Positions 43,146 to 51,853 of a stretch of 64,000 nt of DNA are shown piece after piece; the stretch's first letter is position 1; every line of letters starts with the position of its first letter. The stretch comes from Sphingobacteriales bacterium (lineage in GTDB: Bacteria; Bacteroidota; Bacteroidia; Chitinophagales; UBA2359): contig JADKCK010000010.1 of assembly GCA_016718845.1 (NCBI GenBank), forward strand, positions 1 to 64,000, given 5' to 3'. The translations under genes and the position numbers were made by a program. The notes under the pieces are model-generated. The model worked only from the letters and a program-made list of their open reading frames with translations. It did not search any database and had not been told where the DNA came from.

Positions 43146-44612
43146 TTATATCTTATAACTAATCAACACATTTTTAGGTTCGGTGAAAAACCGTAGTGCT
43201 TCCCAGCCGCCTTCGCGCCCAACCCCCGAGCTTTTAACCCCACCAAAGGGCGTGCGCAGGTCGCGCATCATCCAACAATTAACCCACACAATACCAAACG
43301 CCAGTAAGTTAGCCATTTTGTGGGCGCGGTCAAGGTTTTGTGTCCAGATGTTGGCAGCCAAACCATACTCGGTGCTATTGGCATAGTCAAGGGCTTGTTG
43401 GTCGGTGTCGAAGGGCATGATGGTGACAACGGGTCCAAAAATTTCTTCTTGGTTGGTGCGGCAATCGTGCGGCAAACCCTCAATAACGGTGGGGCTTAAA
43501 AACCAACCATTTTTGCAACGGTCGGTAAGATGCAATTGTTCGCCGCCGCATAAAATGGTTCCACCTTCGGTTTTTGCCAATTGTATGTACGACAATACTT
43601 TTTGCAGATGCTCTGCCGACACAATGGCTCCCAAATTAGTGGTTTCGTTTAAAGGGTCGGCTACATTTAGGGCTTTTACTTGCTCAATAAAGGCGTTTTT
43701 AAATTTTTGGTAGATGCTTTTTTCCACCAAAATGCGCGAGCCACACAAACAAATTTCGCCCTGATTGGTAAACGACGAGCGGACGGTGGTGGCAACGGCT
43801 TTGTCAAAGTCGCAATCGGCAAAAATAATACTTGGGTTTTTGCCGCCCAACTCTAACGACAATTTTTTGAACATGGGTGCTGCTGTACGGGCTATTTCGG
43901 CACCGGTGCGGGTTCCGCCGGTAAAAGAGATGGCTTTTATTTGCGGATGTTCGACGATAGCCTGCCCTACTTTGGTGCCGTATCCATGCACAATATTTAG
44001 CACGCCAGGGGGAAGTTGCGCTTTTTGGGCAATTTCGGACAACAAAAAAGCGGTTCGAGGTGTAATTTCGGAGGGTTTTGCTACCACACAATTGCCTGCT
44101 GCCAAGGCGGGTGCAATTTTCCAAGTAAACAAATACAAAGGCAAGTTCCAGGGCGAAATACAACCTACTACCCCAATAGGTCGGCGGAGTGTGTAGTTAA
44201 TACCCATGCCTTCGGTGTAGTGTGCCTCGGACGAAAAATGCAGCAAAGCAGTGCCAAAAAAACGAAAGTTAGCGGCAGCACGTGGTATATCAACCGACCG
44301 AGCCAAAGACAGAGGTTTGCCATTATCTTCCGATTCGGCTAGGGCGAATTGCTCTAAATGCTCTTCGATAAGGTCTGCCATTTTGATTAAATAGGCAGCA
44401 CGGCGGTCTAAGGGCAAGTTAGCCCAAGCCCCGAAGGCAGCTTTTGCGGCTGTTACGGCGTGTGCTACATCATTAGAGTCAGAGGCGGGAGCGTAGGCAT
44501 AAACCTCGCCAATTGCTGGATTATAGACGGGCAAATAGTCTCCGGATGCAGCAGGTAACAGTTTTCCGTTGATAAAATTGCTAAAATGGGTATCAGATGC
44601 GTGTAAAAGCAT
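43146..44612 (-). CDS. Aldehyde dehydrogenase (2-aminomuconate-semialdehyde dehydrogenase-like)
   Basis: 488 residues of the NAD(P)-dependent ALDH family. ISPWNLPLYLFTWKIAPALAAGN near residue 152 (oxyanion Asn), FTGGTRTG near 228 (cofactor loop), LELGGKNPS near 252 (catalytic Glu), and NQGEICLCGSRI near 285 with the catalytic Cys. The last motif, GEICLC, is that of the ALDH8-type 2-aminomuconate and hydroxymuconate semialdehyde dehydrogenases, where other ALDHs have GQxC. That points to kynurenine or aromatic-ring catabolism. Neighbours give no pathway, so the substrate is an inference. Confidence 0.88.
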   Translation of the reverse strand: MLLHASDTHFSNFINGKLLPAASGDYLPVYNPAIGEVYAYAPASDSNDVAHAVTAAKAAFGAWANLPLDRRAAYLIKMADLIEEHLEQFALAESEDNGKPLSLARSVDIPRAAANFRFFGTALLHFSSEAHYTEGMGINYTLRRPIGVVGCISPWNLPLYLFTWKIAPALAAGNCVVAKPSEITPRTAFLLSEIAQKAQLPPGVLNIVHGYGTKVGQAIVEHPQIKAISFTGGTRTGAEIARTAAPMFKKLSLELGGKNPSIIFADCDFDKAVATTVRSSFTNQGEICLCGSRILVEKSIYQKFKNAFIEQVKALNVADPLNETTNLGAIVSAEHLQKVLSYIQLAKTEGGTILCGGEQLHLTDRCKNGWFLSPTVIEGLPHDCRTNQEEIFGPVVTIMPFDTDQQALDYANSTEYGLAANIWTQNLDRAHKMANLLAFGIVWVNCWMMRDLRTPFGGVKSSGVGREGGWEALRFFTEPKNVLISYKI

Positions 44613-44713
44613 ATTTAGGCGATATTATTTGGGCAAAATTAGCGCTTTTTTGTAAAAAATACCTACTTTTGTGGCTGATATTTGGTAGACACTGTTTTCT
44701 AAAAGCAACAATT

Positions 44714-45142
44714 ATGGAATCTGACAGCCAAAAACGCTATACTAACAACGAGGTAACAATAGTTTGGCAACCCGATGTATGTATTCATGCGGGTATATGT
44801 GTGCGCGGCTTGCCCGAAGTATTTAACGCCAAAGCTAAACCTTGGATAAACATTGATGGGGCAAGTACCGAGCAGTTAATCAATCAGGTAAAAAAATGTC
44901 CGTCGGGGGCATTGTCATATTTTATGAACACCGAGCAACAAGGAGTGGTAACGGTAGATGCCGAAACCATTGTTGAAGTAACACAAGACGGACCCATTTT
45001 GGTTTATGGCAATGTGTGCATAAAAGATGCCGCAGGCATCGAAACTAAACGCAACAAAGTAACCGCACTTTGTCGTTGTGGGGCATCGAACAACAAACCT
45101 TATTGCGATGGTATGCACCGTAAAATAGGTTTTAAAGGGTAA
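44714..45142 (+). CDS. Iron-sulfur protein with Fer4_19 and CDGSH domains
   Basis: 142 residues, ATG at 44714. A longer in-frame start at 44597 would add a hydrophobic, non-conserved stretch overlapping the divergent gene. The N-terminal half (VTIVWQPDVCIHAGICVRGLPEVF, then VKKCPSGAL) is a Fer4_19-type module. The C-terminal LCRCGASNNKPYCDGMH is the CDGSH [2Fe-2S] motif (CxCxnCxxxH). CDGSH proteins hold a labile cluster and act in electron or cluster transfer. Partner unknown; it is divergently transcribed from the aldehyde dehydrogenase gene. Confidence 0.9.
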   Translation: MESDSQKRYTNNEVTIVWQPDVCIHAGICVRGLPEVFNAKAKPWINIDGASTEQLINQVKKCPSGALSYFMNTEQQGVVTVDAETIVEVTQDGPILVYGNVCIKDAAGIETKRNKVTALCRCGASNNKPYCDGMHRKIGFKG

Positions 45143-45196
45143 TTGAGTTACTTTAAGTATGTTTTGAAAAAAAATTTAAAAAAAACAAAATTTTTC

Positions 45197-45227
45197 TTTG
45201 CAGAGTGGCAAAATAGCCTTACCTTAG
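45197..45227 (+). promoter_or_regulatory. Promoter-like boxes before the 129-residue protein
   Basis: TTTG at 45197-45200, 19 bases, TACCTTAG at 45220-45227. The -7 box deviates from TAnnTTTG in one base. The ATG at 45265 follows after about 37 bases. Confidence 0.45.
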
Positions 45228-45264
45228 CCGCAAACAAATTTACTAATCAACATAAAATAATATC

Positions 45265-45654
45265 ATGTCAGGAAAAAAATATCACCTTACCCAACTTCAC
45301 GCCGAAAACAAATTTTGGGTAACTGAGTTATTGTTCTTCAAAGACGAAATAACCTATTTCGAAACCCAATTAGCTCGCATAATTACCAACAATACCGCAC
45401 AAGAAGTGATGGTAAAAGTAGAGCATTTTCAAAACCAATTTATTCGTCAGCGCGAAGTAATTGACGAGGTAAAACACAACATCAAAGCAAGCGAAAACGA
45501 GCTGCAAGCCTTTGCTACTTCGCACAACGAAATTGCGATTGGACATGCCCTATTTGCCGACCACGTAGAGTTGCGCGAAGAGATGGACACTTTTAAAAAA
45601 CTATACAGCGAGCTAAAAGATGAGTTCCGTCATTTCTTAGCCAAATGGATGTAA
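45265..45654 (+). CDS. Alpha-helical protein of unknown function
   Basis: 129 residues with no signal peptide or membrane segment. It is rich in Glu, Lys, Gln and Phe with heptad-like spacing (VKVEHFQNQFIRQREVIDEVKHNIKASENELQAF, LREEMDTFKKLYSELKDEFRHFL), so mostly helical or coiled coil. The ending LAKWM is short. It has its own promoter-like boxes and a strong terminator (45733-45766), so it is a single-gene unit. I do not recognise the family. Confidence 0.75.
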   Translation: MSGKKYHLTQLHAENKFWVTELLFFKDEITYFETQLARIITNNTAQEVMVKVEHFQNQFIRQREVIDEVKHNIKASENELQAFATSHNEIAIGHALFADHVELREEMDTFKKLYSELKDEFRHFLAKWM

Positions 45655-45732
45655 TAATTTATTTAGTATTGATAAATCAACACAAATAGATTTAGCTACT
45701 AATAAAATCGAGCTACTTCCTTTTTATTCCTT

Positions 45733-45766
45733 AACACCTCGATAGTTCAATGGCTATCGAGGTGTT
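45733..45766 (+). terminator. Hairpin terminator after the 129-residue protein gene
   Basis: Perfect 13-bp stem AACACCTCGATAG / CTATCGAGGTGTT with an 8-base loop, 79 bases after the stop codon. Confidence 0.78.
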
Positions 45767-45816
45767 AGGCTTTTGGCAATGTATTGCACAGTTTAAAAAA
45801 AATATTTTTTTGCACA

Positions 45817-47139
45817 ATGCTAAAAAAACATATAGCACAACTTATTAATATTGGTTGGATAGCATTAATGGTTAGTTTGCCTATTTCTAAGGCTGTTTCT
45901 TCGGTGGCTTTAACTGCTTTGGTTATACTTGGCATAATGGTGAATTTTACCCAAATAAAAACAAAGCAAAATTTTAATGATAAACCTATTTGGGCATTGT
46001 GCAGTTTATATGTTGCCTATATAATAGGCTGTTTTTATTCGGCAGATACAATACAAGCATTTTGGTTTTTATACCGCGCAAATGGTTTGTGGTTATCGCC
46101 TTTGGCAGTATTGTTACATTTGCCCCTTATTATTGAAAAACACAAGTTTTACTTAAAAGTATTTATATTTGGAAATTTATTGGCATGTACAAGCACTTTG
46201 CTACTCTACACCATGCCCGAAGCAAGGGTTATATACTTAATTGAGCAGCTAAATGGTATATTATCGCCCTATACTAGCACCGTCGACCGCCTTTCGTTTG
46301 GCTTGTACTCGCCTTTTATTGACCGTTTGCAATTTGGCAACCTTATTGGCATTGGTATTTTAGCAGTTATTTGGCTTTGGGGCGAAACCATCAATAAAAA
46401 GCAAAATTTTTATGCAATTAGTAGCCTAACGATATTAATTATTACCCACCTTTTTTTGGGAGCCCGAGCCGCACAATTAGGTAGTTTAGTTAGCGTAGCC
46501 TTGTTGGCATTAGTAGCGTTAGCGCAAACCGTATACAAAAAATTAAAAGGCATTGTTAGCAAACCAGTAGTAGTTGCCATAACTACTATTTTTGTATTAT
46601 CTATTACATTATTATTACCTTATCTAAGCTATCATTTTGTAGAGCCTGTTAAAGTGCGCTACGAGCAATTACGATGGGAAATAGATATGGTGTTAAACCA
46701 CGATTTTAAAGCCGCCTCTTATGAACATTTTACTAGTTTACGCCGTATTATATCGTGGAAAAATTTATGGGAACTAATAGAACAATACCCTCTAATGGGC
46801 GTTGGTACCGGCGATTATAATGCCGAATTAGATAAAATTTATGCCGCCGACAGCCTACACTTGTCCCGAAACTCGCACTCGCAATACCTGCAAATTTGGG
46901 CTACAGTGGGTATCTGGGGGCTATTAGTTTTTTTAGGTTCGTTAATATACTGGCTATATGCCCTAAGCCGCCAAGCCAATAGGTGGTTATTTAGTTTTGG
47001 AGGTGCCGTTTTGTTGTTTTATAGCATAGTGTTTTTGTTTGATGCAGTACTGCTTAGACAGGTAGATAATATGGCTTTCCCGCTTATATTGAGCATTATT
47101 TACACCATTAGTTATCGGCAACAAAAGGCAAAAAGCTAA
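45817..47139 (+). CDS. O-antigen ligase-like membrane protein
   Basis: 440 residues from the ATG at 45817; an upstream TTG (45784) in a poly-A context is less likely. About ten to twelve hydrophobic segments. A long periplasmic loop (about 265-350) contains PVKVRYEQLRWEI, FTSLRRIISWKNLWELIEQYPLMGVGTGDYNAEL and NSHSQYLQIWATVGIWG. The 'GVGTGDY' and 'HSQYLQIWATVGIWG' stretches are the Wzy_C/O-antigen ligase signature (His and Arg residues). It would join a polysaccharide to a lipid or protein acceptor in the periplasm. Confidence 0.87.
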   Translation: MLKKHIAQLINIGWIALMVSLPISKAVSSVALTALVILGIMVNFTQIKTKQNFNDKPIWALCSLYVAYIIGCFYSADTIQAFWFLYRANGLWLSPLAVLLHLPLIIEKHKFYLKVFIFGNLLACTSTLLLYTMPEARVIYLIEQLNGILSPYTSTVDRLSFGLYSPFIDRLQFGNLIGIGILAVIWLWGETINKKQNFYAISSLTILIITHLFLGARAAQLGSLVSVALLALVALAQTVYKKLKGIVSKPVVVAITTIFVLSITLLLPYLSYHFVEPVKVRYEQLRWEIDMVLNHDFKAASYEHFTSLRRIISWKNLWELIEQYPLMGVGTGDYNAELDKIYAADSLHLSRNSHSQYLQIWATVGIWGLLVFLGSLIYWLYALSRQANRWLFSFGGAVLLFYSIVFLFDAVLLRQVDNMAFPLILSIIYTISYRQQKAKS

Positions 47140-47330
47140 CAATACCCATAAAAACAAATAAAATTTGCTTCGCGCAGTTCCATGTTCGGTGCTTAAGTTA
47201 GTAAGCTTGTCGAACCATGCACCTTTTGTTTGCCTGCAAAATAGTAGGTTTGGCACTACATATACCTTTGTTTTCAATCAACGCCTGCATAAAATCTGTA
47301 AAAAACAAGTTTAAAAACATAAAAGAAGAA

Positions 47331-47359
47331 CCCCCGATAACACAAAATGTTATCGGGGG
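47331..47359. terminator. Bidirectional hairpin terminator
   Basis: Perfect 12-bp stem CCCCCGATAACA / TGTTATCGGGGG with 5-base loop between convergent genes, T after it on the + strand. Confidence 0.85.
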
Positions 47360-47393
47360 TTTTATATAAAAACACAATAATTTGAACTGCAAA

Positions 47394-48290
47394 TTATTGC
47401 ACATTAGTTTGTTGCACCTGCAGTATTGCCTGCGAATCGGTGGTTTTTTCTTGTACAAAAGCAATAATATGGCAATGATTGGCATCAATATTAGCGGGCA
47501 ATGTTAAGTTAAATGTTTTTACTACTACACGTCCAGCCGCTTTGTCAGGTGCATCTGCCACCGAGCCATCAACAAACGTAACCATTTGGCGCAACACACT
47601 GTTGTGTTCGTAATCCTCAATAATAAAAGTTTTGCCATCTTCGGTAGTTTCTTGTGGGTCAATAATACCACCTTCTACAATATACACACTTATGCGGTGT
47701 TCTATATTACTATCTATTGTTTGCGAATAATTTAGTTGCGTAACAATACTTAGTTGGCGTGTAACGGGGTCGTATTGTTTATCTAAATGTAAATTTACCG
47801 ATGCTTGTGTTTGCAACAATTCTTCATTAACCTTAGCCGTCCAAGCGCCCGAGCCTACAACGGCTATGTAATCTTGGTCAGGAAAATGGACGCGGTTAAT
47901 AGCTGCTGCTGGTAAACCCTCAACACCCAACAAATTATATAATGCAGCACCTTGTGGCAAAACAAACGAGCTATCGCTGTTGGGTAGCGGGTCGCTTAGG
48001 TCGCCGGCATGTATCGAAACGCCAATTACCCTACCTGCATTTGCTTCTTCAAGGTTTTTGAGTGTTTCGTGTCCTTTGGGGCAATTTACACATTGCACGC
48101 CCGTAAAATCCTCGACCAATACGTTTTTGGTTTGGGCAGCCTCTATGGTTGCCATATAGGTGGTGTCTTGTGCGGTATCGGGTGTAAGGTTAAGCGGAAA
48201 AGGTGGGTTTTCGTCGCAAGCCGCCCAAAAAAACAATAAACTACTGCAACTAAGTAGTAATAAGTATCGAGACAGGTATTTTTGTGGCAT
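47394..48290 (-). CDS. Omp28-like lipoprotein
   Basis: 298 residues from ATG 48290 (a four-residue longer start at 48302 is possible). Lipobox WAAC near residue 24. The mature part begins DENPPFPLNL; VLVEDFTGVQCVNCPKGHETLKNLEEAN near 58-85 contains a CxxC of thioredoxin-like type, and the arrangement is that of the Omp28-related family of Bacteroidota. A beta-rich C-terminal half follows. Location is outer membrane, probably outward or periplasmic. Function of the family is not established; the CxxC suggests redox or metal binding. Confidence 0.85.
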   Translation of the reverse strand: MPQKYLSRYLLLLSCSSLLFFWAACDENPPFPLNLTPDTAQDTTYMATIEAAQTKNVLVEDFTGVQCVNCPKGHETLKNLEEANAGRVIGVSIHAGDLSDPLPNSDSSFVLPQGAALYNLLGVEGLPAAAINRVHFPDQDYIAVVGSGAWTAKVNEELLQTQASVNLHLDKQYDPVTRQLSIVTQLNYSQTIDSNIEHRISVYIVEGGIIDPQETTEDGKTFIIEDYEHNSVLRQMVTFVDGSVADAPDKAAGRVVVKTFNLTLPANIDANHCHIIAFVQEKTTDSQAILQVQQTNVQ

Positions 48291-48400
48291 AGTAATGTGC
48301 ATTAAGCGTTAAAGTGCGGTATAAAAGCAAGTTGGTTTTGGGTTAGATAAGCCATTAAGTGCAATCGAATGTGTTTTGCTGTTATCAATCATCTATTTAT

Positions 48401-49393
48401 TTAAAAATAGATAGCTTGTGCTAAATGGGGCATCAATACGTTTGTTTGTAGGTTTTGCCCATGTATTTTTAGTTCTTTAATGGGTTCGCTAATGGGTTCG
48501 TCCGATAGGTCGAAAGTGCCATAGTGCATAGGTACAAAGTGTTTTGCTTGCATTTCGTTGGCTGCCTTTAGGGCATCTTTGGGCGATATGTGGTTGGAGT
48601 GCATAAACCATTCGGGTTTGTAGGCGCCAATACCACATATAAAATAATCTATGTCGCCAAATAAGTCTTTCACTTCTTTTAGGTGGCTGCCATAACCAGT
48701 ATCGCCGCTAAAATAAATTTTGGTATGGTTGGTTTGGAGTAAAAACGAGCCCCAAAGTCGTTTGTTGGTATCGGTTAAACCGCGTCGGCTCCAATGTCGG
48801 GCGGGTAAAAAAAATACTTCTACTTGTGTGTGTGCGGTGTTGTATTTTTGGTACCATCCGGCTGTTTGTAATTCGTTTTTCACGTTCCATTGTCGCAAAA
48901 TATTGTCCATATCTAAACCTGTAAGTAGGGTTGATGTTGGATTGTTTTTTACAAACTGTTGGATACTGGGTTTGTCTAGGTGGTCGCGGTGGTCGTGCGA
49001 GAGCAGCAACAAATCTATATTTTTAAGCAAATTTGGGTTGATAGAAAAAGGGCTTGCTCGTTTCATTAGCACCGACAGGTTGCCAAAAACGGGGTCGGTA
49101 ACAATTTGGGTATTGTTTAATCGTATAAAAAAAGTGGAGTGACCCAGCCAAACAATGCAGTTTTTGTTGTTGTGTAGCCAATCGGCATCTTGGGCTATGG
49201 TGGGTGTCCATTTATCGCTTAGTTTTTCTTTTGCCTGTGCATTACCTTTCATTTTCCACTTAAGCACATCGCCAAACTTAACGTCAAAGGCAAATTCGTG
49301 GTTAACAAACCGTCCGTTTTTATCGGTGGGGGTTCCTTTCCATTTTTCGGTTGGCAAAACGGTGTGTAGGTTTTCGTTTGTACGAAATTGCAT
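48401..49393 (-). CDS. MBL-fold metal-dependent hydrolase, NAPE-PLD/UlaG-like
   Basis: 330 residues. After a 95-residue N-terminal extension, CIVWLGHSTFFIRL near residue 94 and LLLSHDHRDHLD near 150 (the HxHxDH metal motif), then LPARHWSRRG near 197, FSGDTGYG near 226 and FVPMHYGTFDLSDEP near 290. The 'GHS', 'HDHRDHLD', 'PARHWS.RG' and 'MHYGTF' pattern is that of N-acylphosphatidylethanolamine phospholipase D/UlaG-type hydrolases. In bacteria the substrate is not known. Cytoplasmic, no signal peptide. Confidence 0.9.
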   Translation of the reverse strand: MQFRTNENLHTVLPTEKWKGTPTDKNGRFVNHEFAFDVKFGDVLKWKMKGNAQAKEKLSDKWTPTIAQDADWLHNNKNCIVWLGHSTFFIRLNNTQIVTDPVFGNLSVLMKRASPFSINPNLLKNIDLLLLSHDHRDHLDKPSIQQFVKNNPTSTLLTGLDMDNILRQWNVKNELQTAGWYQKYNTAHTQVEVFFLPARHWSRRGLTDTNKRLWGSFLLQTNHTKIYFSGDTGYGSHLKEVKDLFGDIDYFICGIGAYKPEWFMHSNHISPKDALKAANEMQAKHFVPMHYGTFDLSDEPISEPIKELKIHGQNLQTNVLMPHLAQAIYF

Positions 49394-49453
49394 GTGTTTT
49401 TTTGTGGATTTTGTTTTTGCTCAAAGTAAAATACAAATAATTAACTTATTAGC

Positions 49454-50212
49454 TCAATGCATCTCTCCCGATTCATTATTTAGCGGCTGTTTATCGGTGG
49501 CTATTTCGGTGGTTTCGAGCTTTGTTGTGGGGGTTTCGGTGGCTGCAAAAAAGCTGCGCTGAAACAACAGCAACATGGCTACACCTATAGAGATAGCAGA
49601 GTCGGCGATGTTAAATACGGGTCTGAAAAACAAAAAGTATTTACTACCCCAAAAGGGTATCCAGTTGGGCAAAAAACCATCGTAAATCGGGAAATAAAGC
49701 ATATCTACAACCTTGCCATGTAACAATGGGGCATAACCACCCTCGGCGGGTAAAAACTTAGCTATTTGCCCAGCACTGTCCGAAAACAGCACACCATACA
49801 CAATACTATCTATGATATTACCTGCTGCGCCTGCCAAGATAAGCGATAAACAAGCTATCATGCCTACCGAGGTTTCGGGTCGGTTTATCAACTGCCTAAG
49901 TAAGTAAATAATGCCCCCAAGTGCCAAAATACGGAACGACGTAAGAGCAAATTTGCCGTGGTCGCCGCCCAATTCCATACCAAAAGCCATGCCTTGGTTT
50001 TCAACAAAGTGTATTTTGAACCACGAGAAAATATTAATCTCTTCGCCCAAAATAAAATGCGTTTTTATGTACAGTTTTACACATTGGTCAACAATAAGTA
50101 CCAATGCCACAATAGCAATGGCTAAGGTGGTTTTTTGTTTTGCGTTACTCAATGATAGTAATTGATAATAAATGATGAGTGATAAATACAAATAAGCTGG
50201 ATAATTGCACAA
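49454..50212 (-). CDS. lspA: Lipoprotein signal peptidase LspA
   Basis: Up to 252 residues; the ATG at 50212 adds about 25 residues before the first membrane helix and a later start (TTG in the SLSNAKQKT region) is possible. Four membrane segments. FVENQGMAFGM near residue 68 and AGNIIDSIVYG near 133 (catalytic Asp) and VFNIADSAISIG near 200 (second catalytic Asp) are the LspA motifs. An insertion of about 40 residues between them (VVDMLYFPIYDG) is common in Bacteroidota. It cleaves the signal peptide of lipoproteins such as the vWA and Omp28 proteins seen here. Confidence 0.95.
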   Translation of the reverse strand: MCNYPAYLYLSLIIYYQLLSLSNAKQKTTLAIAIVALVLIVDQCVKLYIKTHFILGEEINIFSWFKIHFVENQGMAFGMELGGDHGKFALTSFRILALGGIIYLLRQLINRPETSVGMIACLSLILAGAAGNIIDSIVYGVLFSDSAGQIAKFLPAEGGYAPLLHGKVVDMLYFPIYDGFLPNWIPFWGSKYFLFFRPVFNIADSAISIGVAMLLLFQRSFFAATETPTTKLETTEIATDKQPLNNESGEMH

Positions 50213-50532
50213 GCCATATTGTACAAAGCCAATGCTTGGCGCTCAATACAACAAAACTACCCGACAAGGTGTCCTAATCGGGTGGGTTTGAGGTTTTAGA
50301 GCTGTAAAGTTACAATGATTTATGTAAATCAATGTAAAAAGCTATCCTAAATTTTGCAGTTAAGTGCAAATGTATTATTTCGAGTTGTTTTTGGATAGCA
50401 ATTCGGGCTATTTTGCTACCTTTGTGGTGTTATTTTGCATCTTTTATTTGCCTTGTAGGGTTTAATTGTTTGTTTGTTCTACAAAAAAGCAAAAGGGCTA
50501 TTTTAGACCCAAAGGCAATGGTATGGCTTAAT
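50213..50532. other. Intergenic region with an orphan promoter-like site
   Basis: TTTG at 50390-50393 and TACCTTTG at 50417-50424 on the + strand (23-base spacing), with no gene after them before the convergent gene at 50533. A small RNA of about 100 nt is possible. No reading frame is convincing. Confidence 0.35.
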
Positions 50533-50916
50533 CTATTTTTGCCCGCGTTTAGCCTCGATACTTAAAGTAGTATGTGGCACTGCTTTAAGTCTATCTTTAG
50601 CTATTAGGTTGCCCGTTACACGGCAAATGCCGTAGGTTTTGTTCTTGATGCGGATAAGCGCATTTTCGAGGTGATGAATGTATTGACTTTGGCGCGACGC
50701 AAGTTGGTTGATGTATTCTTTTTCTAAGGTTCCTGAGCCACTTTCGTGACCTGCGCTTTTGTCTTCGGGTTCGTTGTGCGAACCTTTAATTTGTTCTTGC
50801 AAATCGGCAAACTCTTGGCGTGCCGACAACAATTTGTGTTCAATAATTTCCTTAAATTCTAGTAATTCGCTGTCGCTATAACGATTTTTAGCTGTCGTTG
50901 TAATTGTGTTGTCCAT
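50533..50916 (-). CDS. DksA/TraR family transcription regulator
   Basis: 127 residues. The helical N-terminal part (SDSELLEFKEIIEHKLLSARQEFADLQEQI) and the C-terminal YGICRVTGNLIAKDRLKAVPHTTLSIEAK follow the DksA/TraR layout. Only one Cys of the zinc-finger pattern is kept in CRVTGNLI, which is normal for the Bacteroidota version. These proteins bind RNA polymerase through its secondary channel and act with ppGpp in the stringent response. It is often found close to lspA in this phylum, as here, and the two genes may share a transcript. Confidence 0.92.
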   Translation of the reverse strand: MDNTITTTAKNRYSDSELLEFKEIIEHKLLSARQEFADLQEQIKGSHNEPEDKSAGHESGSGTLEKEYINQLASRQSQYIHHLENALIRIKNKTYGICRVTGNLIAKDRLKAVPHTTLSIEAKRGQK

Positions 50917-51099
50917 AAAATACGGTATTATGTTTTTAAAGGGCTGAAAATATTTTTGTGAACGAAAATAGCAGGTGTTTTAGTATGTAGATACAGAACG
51001 ATATTTGCGCAAAATGGTTGCTTGTGTGTATCAATAACAACACAATTTACCAAATAAGCTAGTGTAAAACTTTTTAAAAAAAACATTGAAAAATAAACA

Positions 51100-51546
51100 C
51101 TAAATTGTTTTCCAGTAATAATGTAGTGTTTCAGTGTCGCATTGCCACCCTAATTTTTCGTAAAGTTTTTGGGCAGGATTATCTATGGCTGTTTCTAATG
51201 CCAATCCTTTGCTATTGGTTTGTTGGGCAAATAGTTGAGCGCGTTGCAATAAAGCGGTGGCAGCTCCTATGCCGCGTTGTTCGGGCAACACATATAAATC
51301 GTTGAGCAACCAACTATGCTGCACAGATACCGACGAAAATAGCGGATATAGCTGTGTAAAACCCACCATAGTATGGTTGTATACTACAACAAAAATAACC
51401 GATTGTAAGTTCGTAATGCGTTGATGTAAAAAGTTTTCGGAGCCAACCAAATCGGGGGCTTGCTTATAAAACTGCCTGTATAGGTCAAAAAGGGCAGCTA
51501 ATTCTTTGAGGCAACTAAGGTCGGTAATTTGTTTGGTAATCAACAT
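51100..51546 (-). CDS. GNAT family N-acetyltransferase
   Basis: 148 residues. LNDLYVLPEQRGIGAATALLQRAQ near residue 80 contains the acetyl-CoA loop (R/Q-x-x-G-x-G/A), and NPAQKLYEKLGWQCDTE near 122 is the last conserved strand and helix. The small size and lack of neighbours leave the substrate open. A TATCTTTG -7 box lies at 51692-51699 on the minus strand (+ GCAAAGATA), leaving a long leader. Next gene in the other direction is the type I secretion ABC transporter. Confidence 0.88.
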   Translation of the reverse strand: MLITKQITDLSCLKELAALFDLYRQFYKQAPDLVGSENFLHQRITNLQSVIFVVVYNHTMVGFTQLYPLFSSVSVQHSWLLNDLYVLPEQRGIGAATALLQRAQLFAQQTNSKGLALETAIDNPAQKLYEKLGWQCDTETLHYYWKTI

Positions 51547-51691
51547 TTTTGCAACAATTTAATACTACATTAATAGACGAATGTAAAAACTATTAGGTTG
51601 CATAGGCAACAAAAAATTTAAAAAAACGCCTAAACTGCACCCAAACTACCACAACAAGCAGCATTTACACCGTAATTAGATATCTTGGGTG

Positions 51692-51699
51692 CAAAGATA
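51692..51699 (-). promoter_or_regulatory. -7 box on the minus strand
   Basis: TATCTTTG followed by CACC on the minus strand, about 145 bases before the GNAT gene start. On the + strand TACTTTTG at 51721-51728 could be the -7 box for the secretion operon. No -33 boxes with proper spacing. Confidence 0.35.
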
Positions 51700-51853
51700 C
51701 GGCAAACACTTCAATTTATTTACTTTTGTTATTGTCAAAGTATTACTCGCTTAGTTTGGGTATCTAATTAAAACATTTTGGGCATTACGAGTGTTATAAC
51801 AGTTAAACCATTTATCAACCTTGTATTATTTGATTGACAAAAATCAACAACAA

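Noticed and set aside
43765..44342. Long + strand reading frames opposite the aldehyde dehydrogenase
   Set aside because: They are shadows of the ALDH gene, which carries all catalytic motifs.
50533..50916. Loss of zinc-finger cysteines in the DksA/TraR protein
   Set aside because: The single-Cys variant is the common Bacteroidota form.
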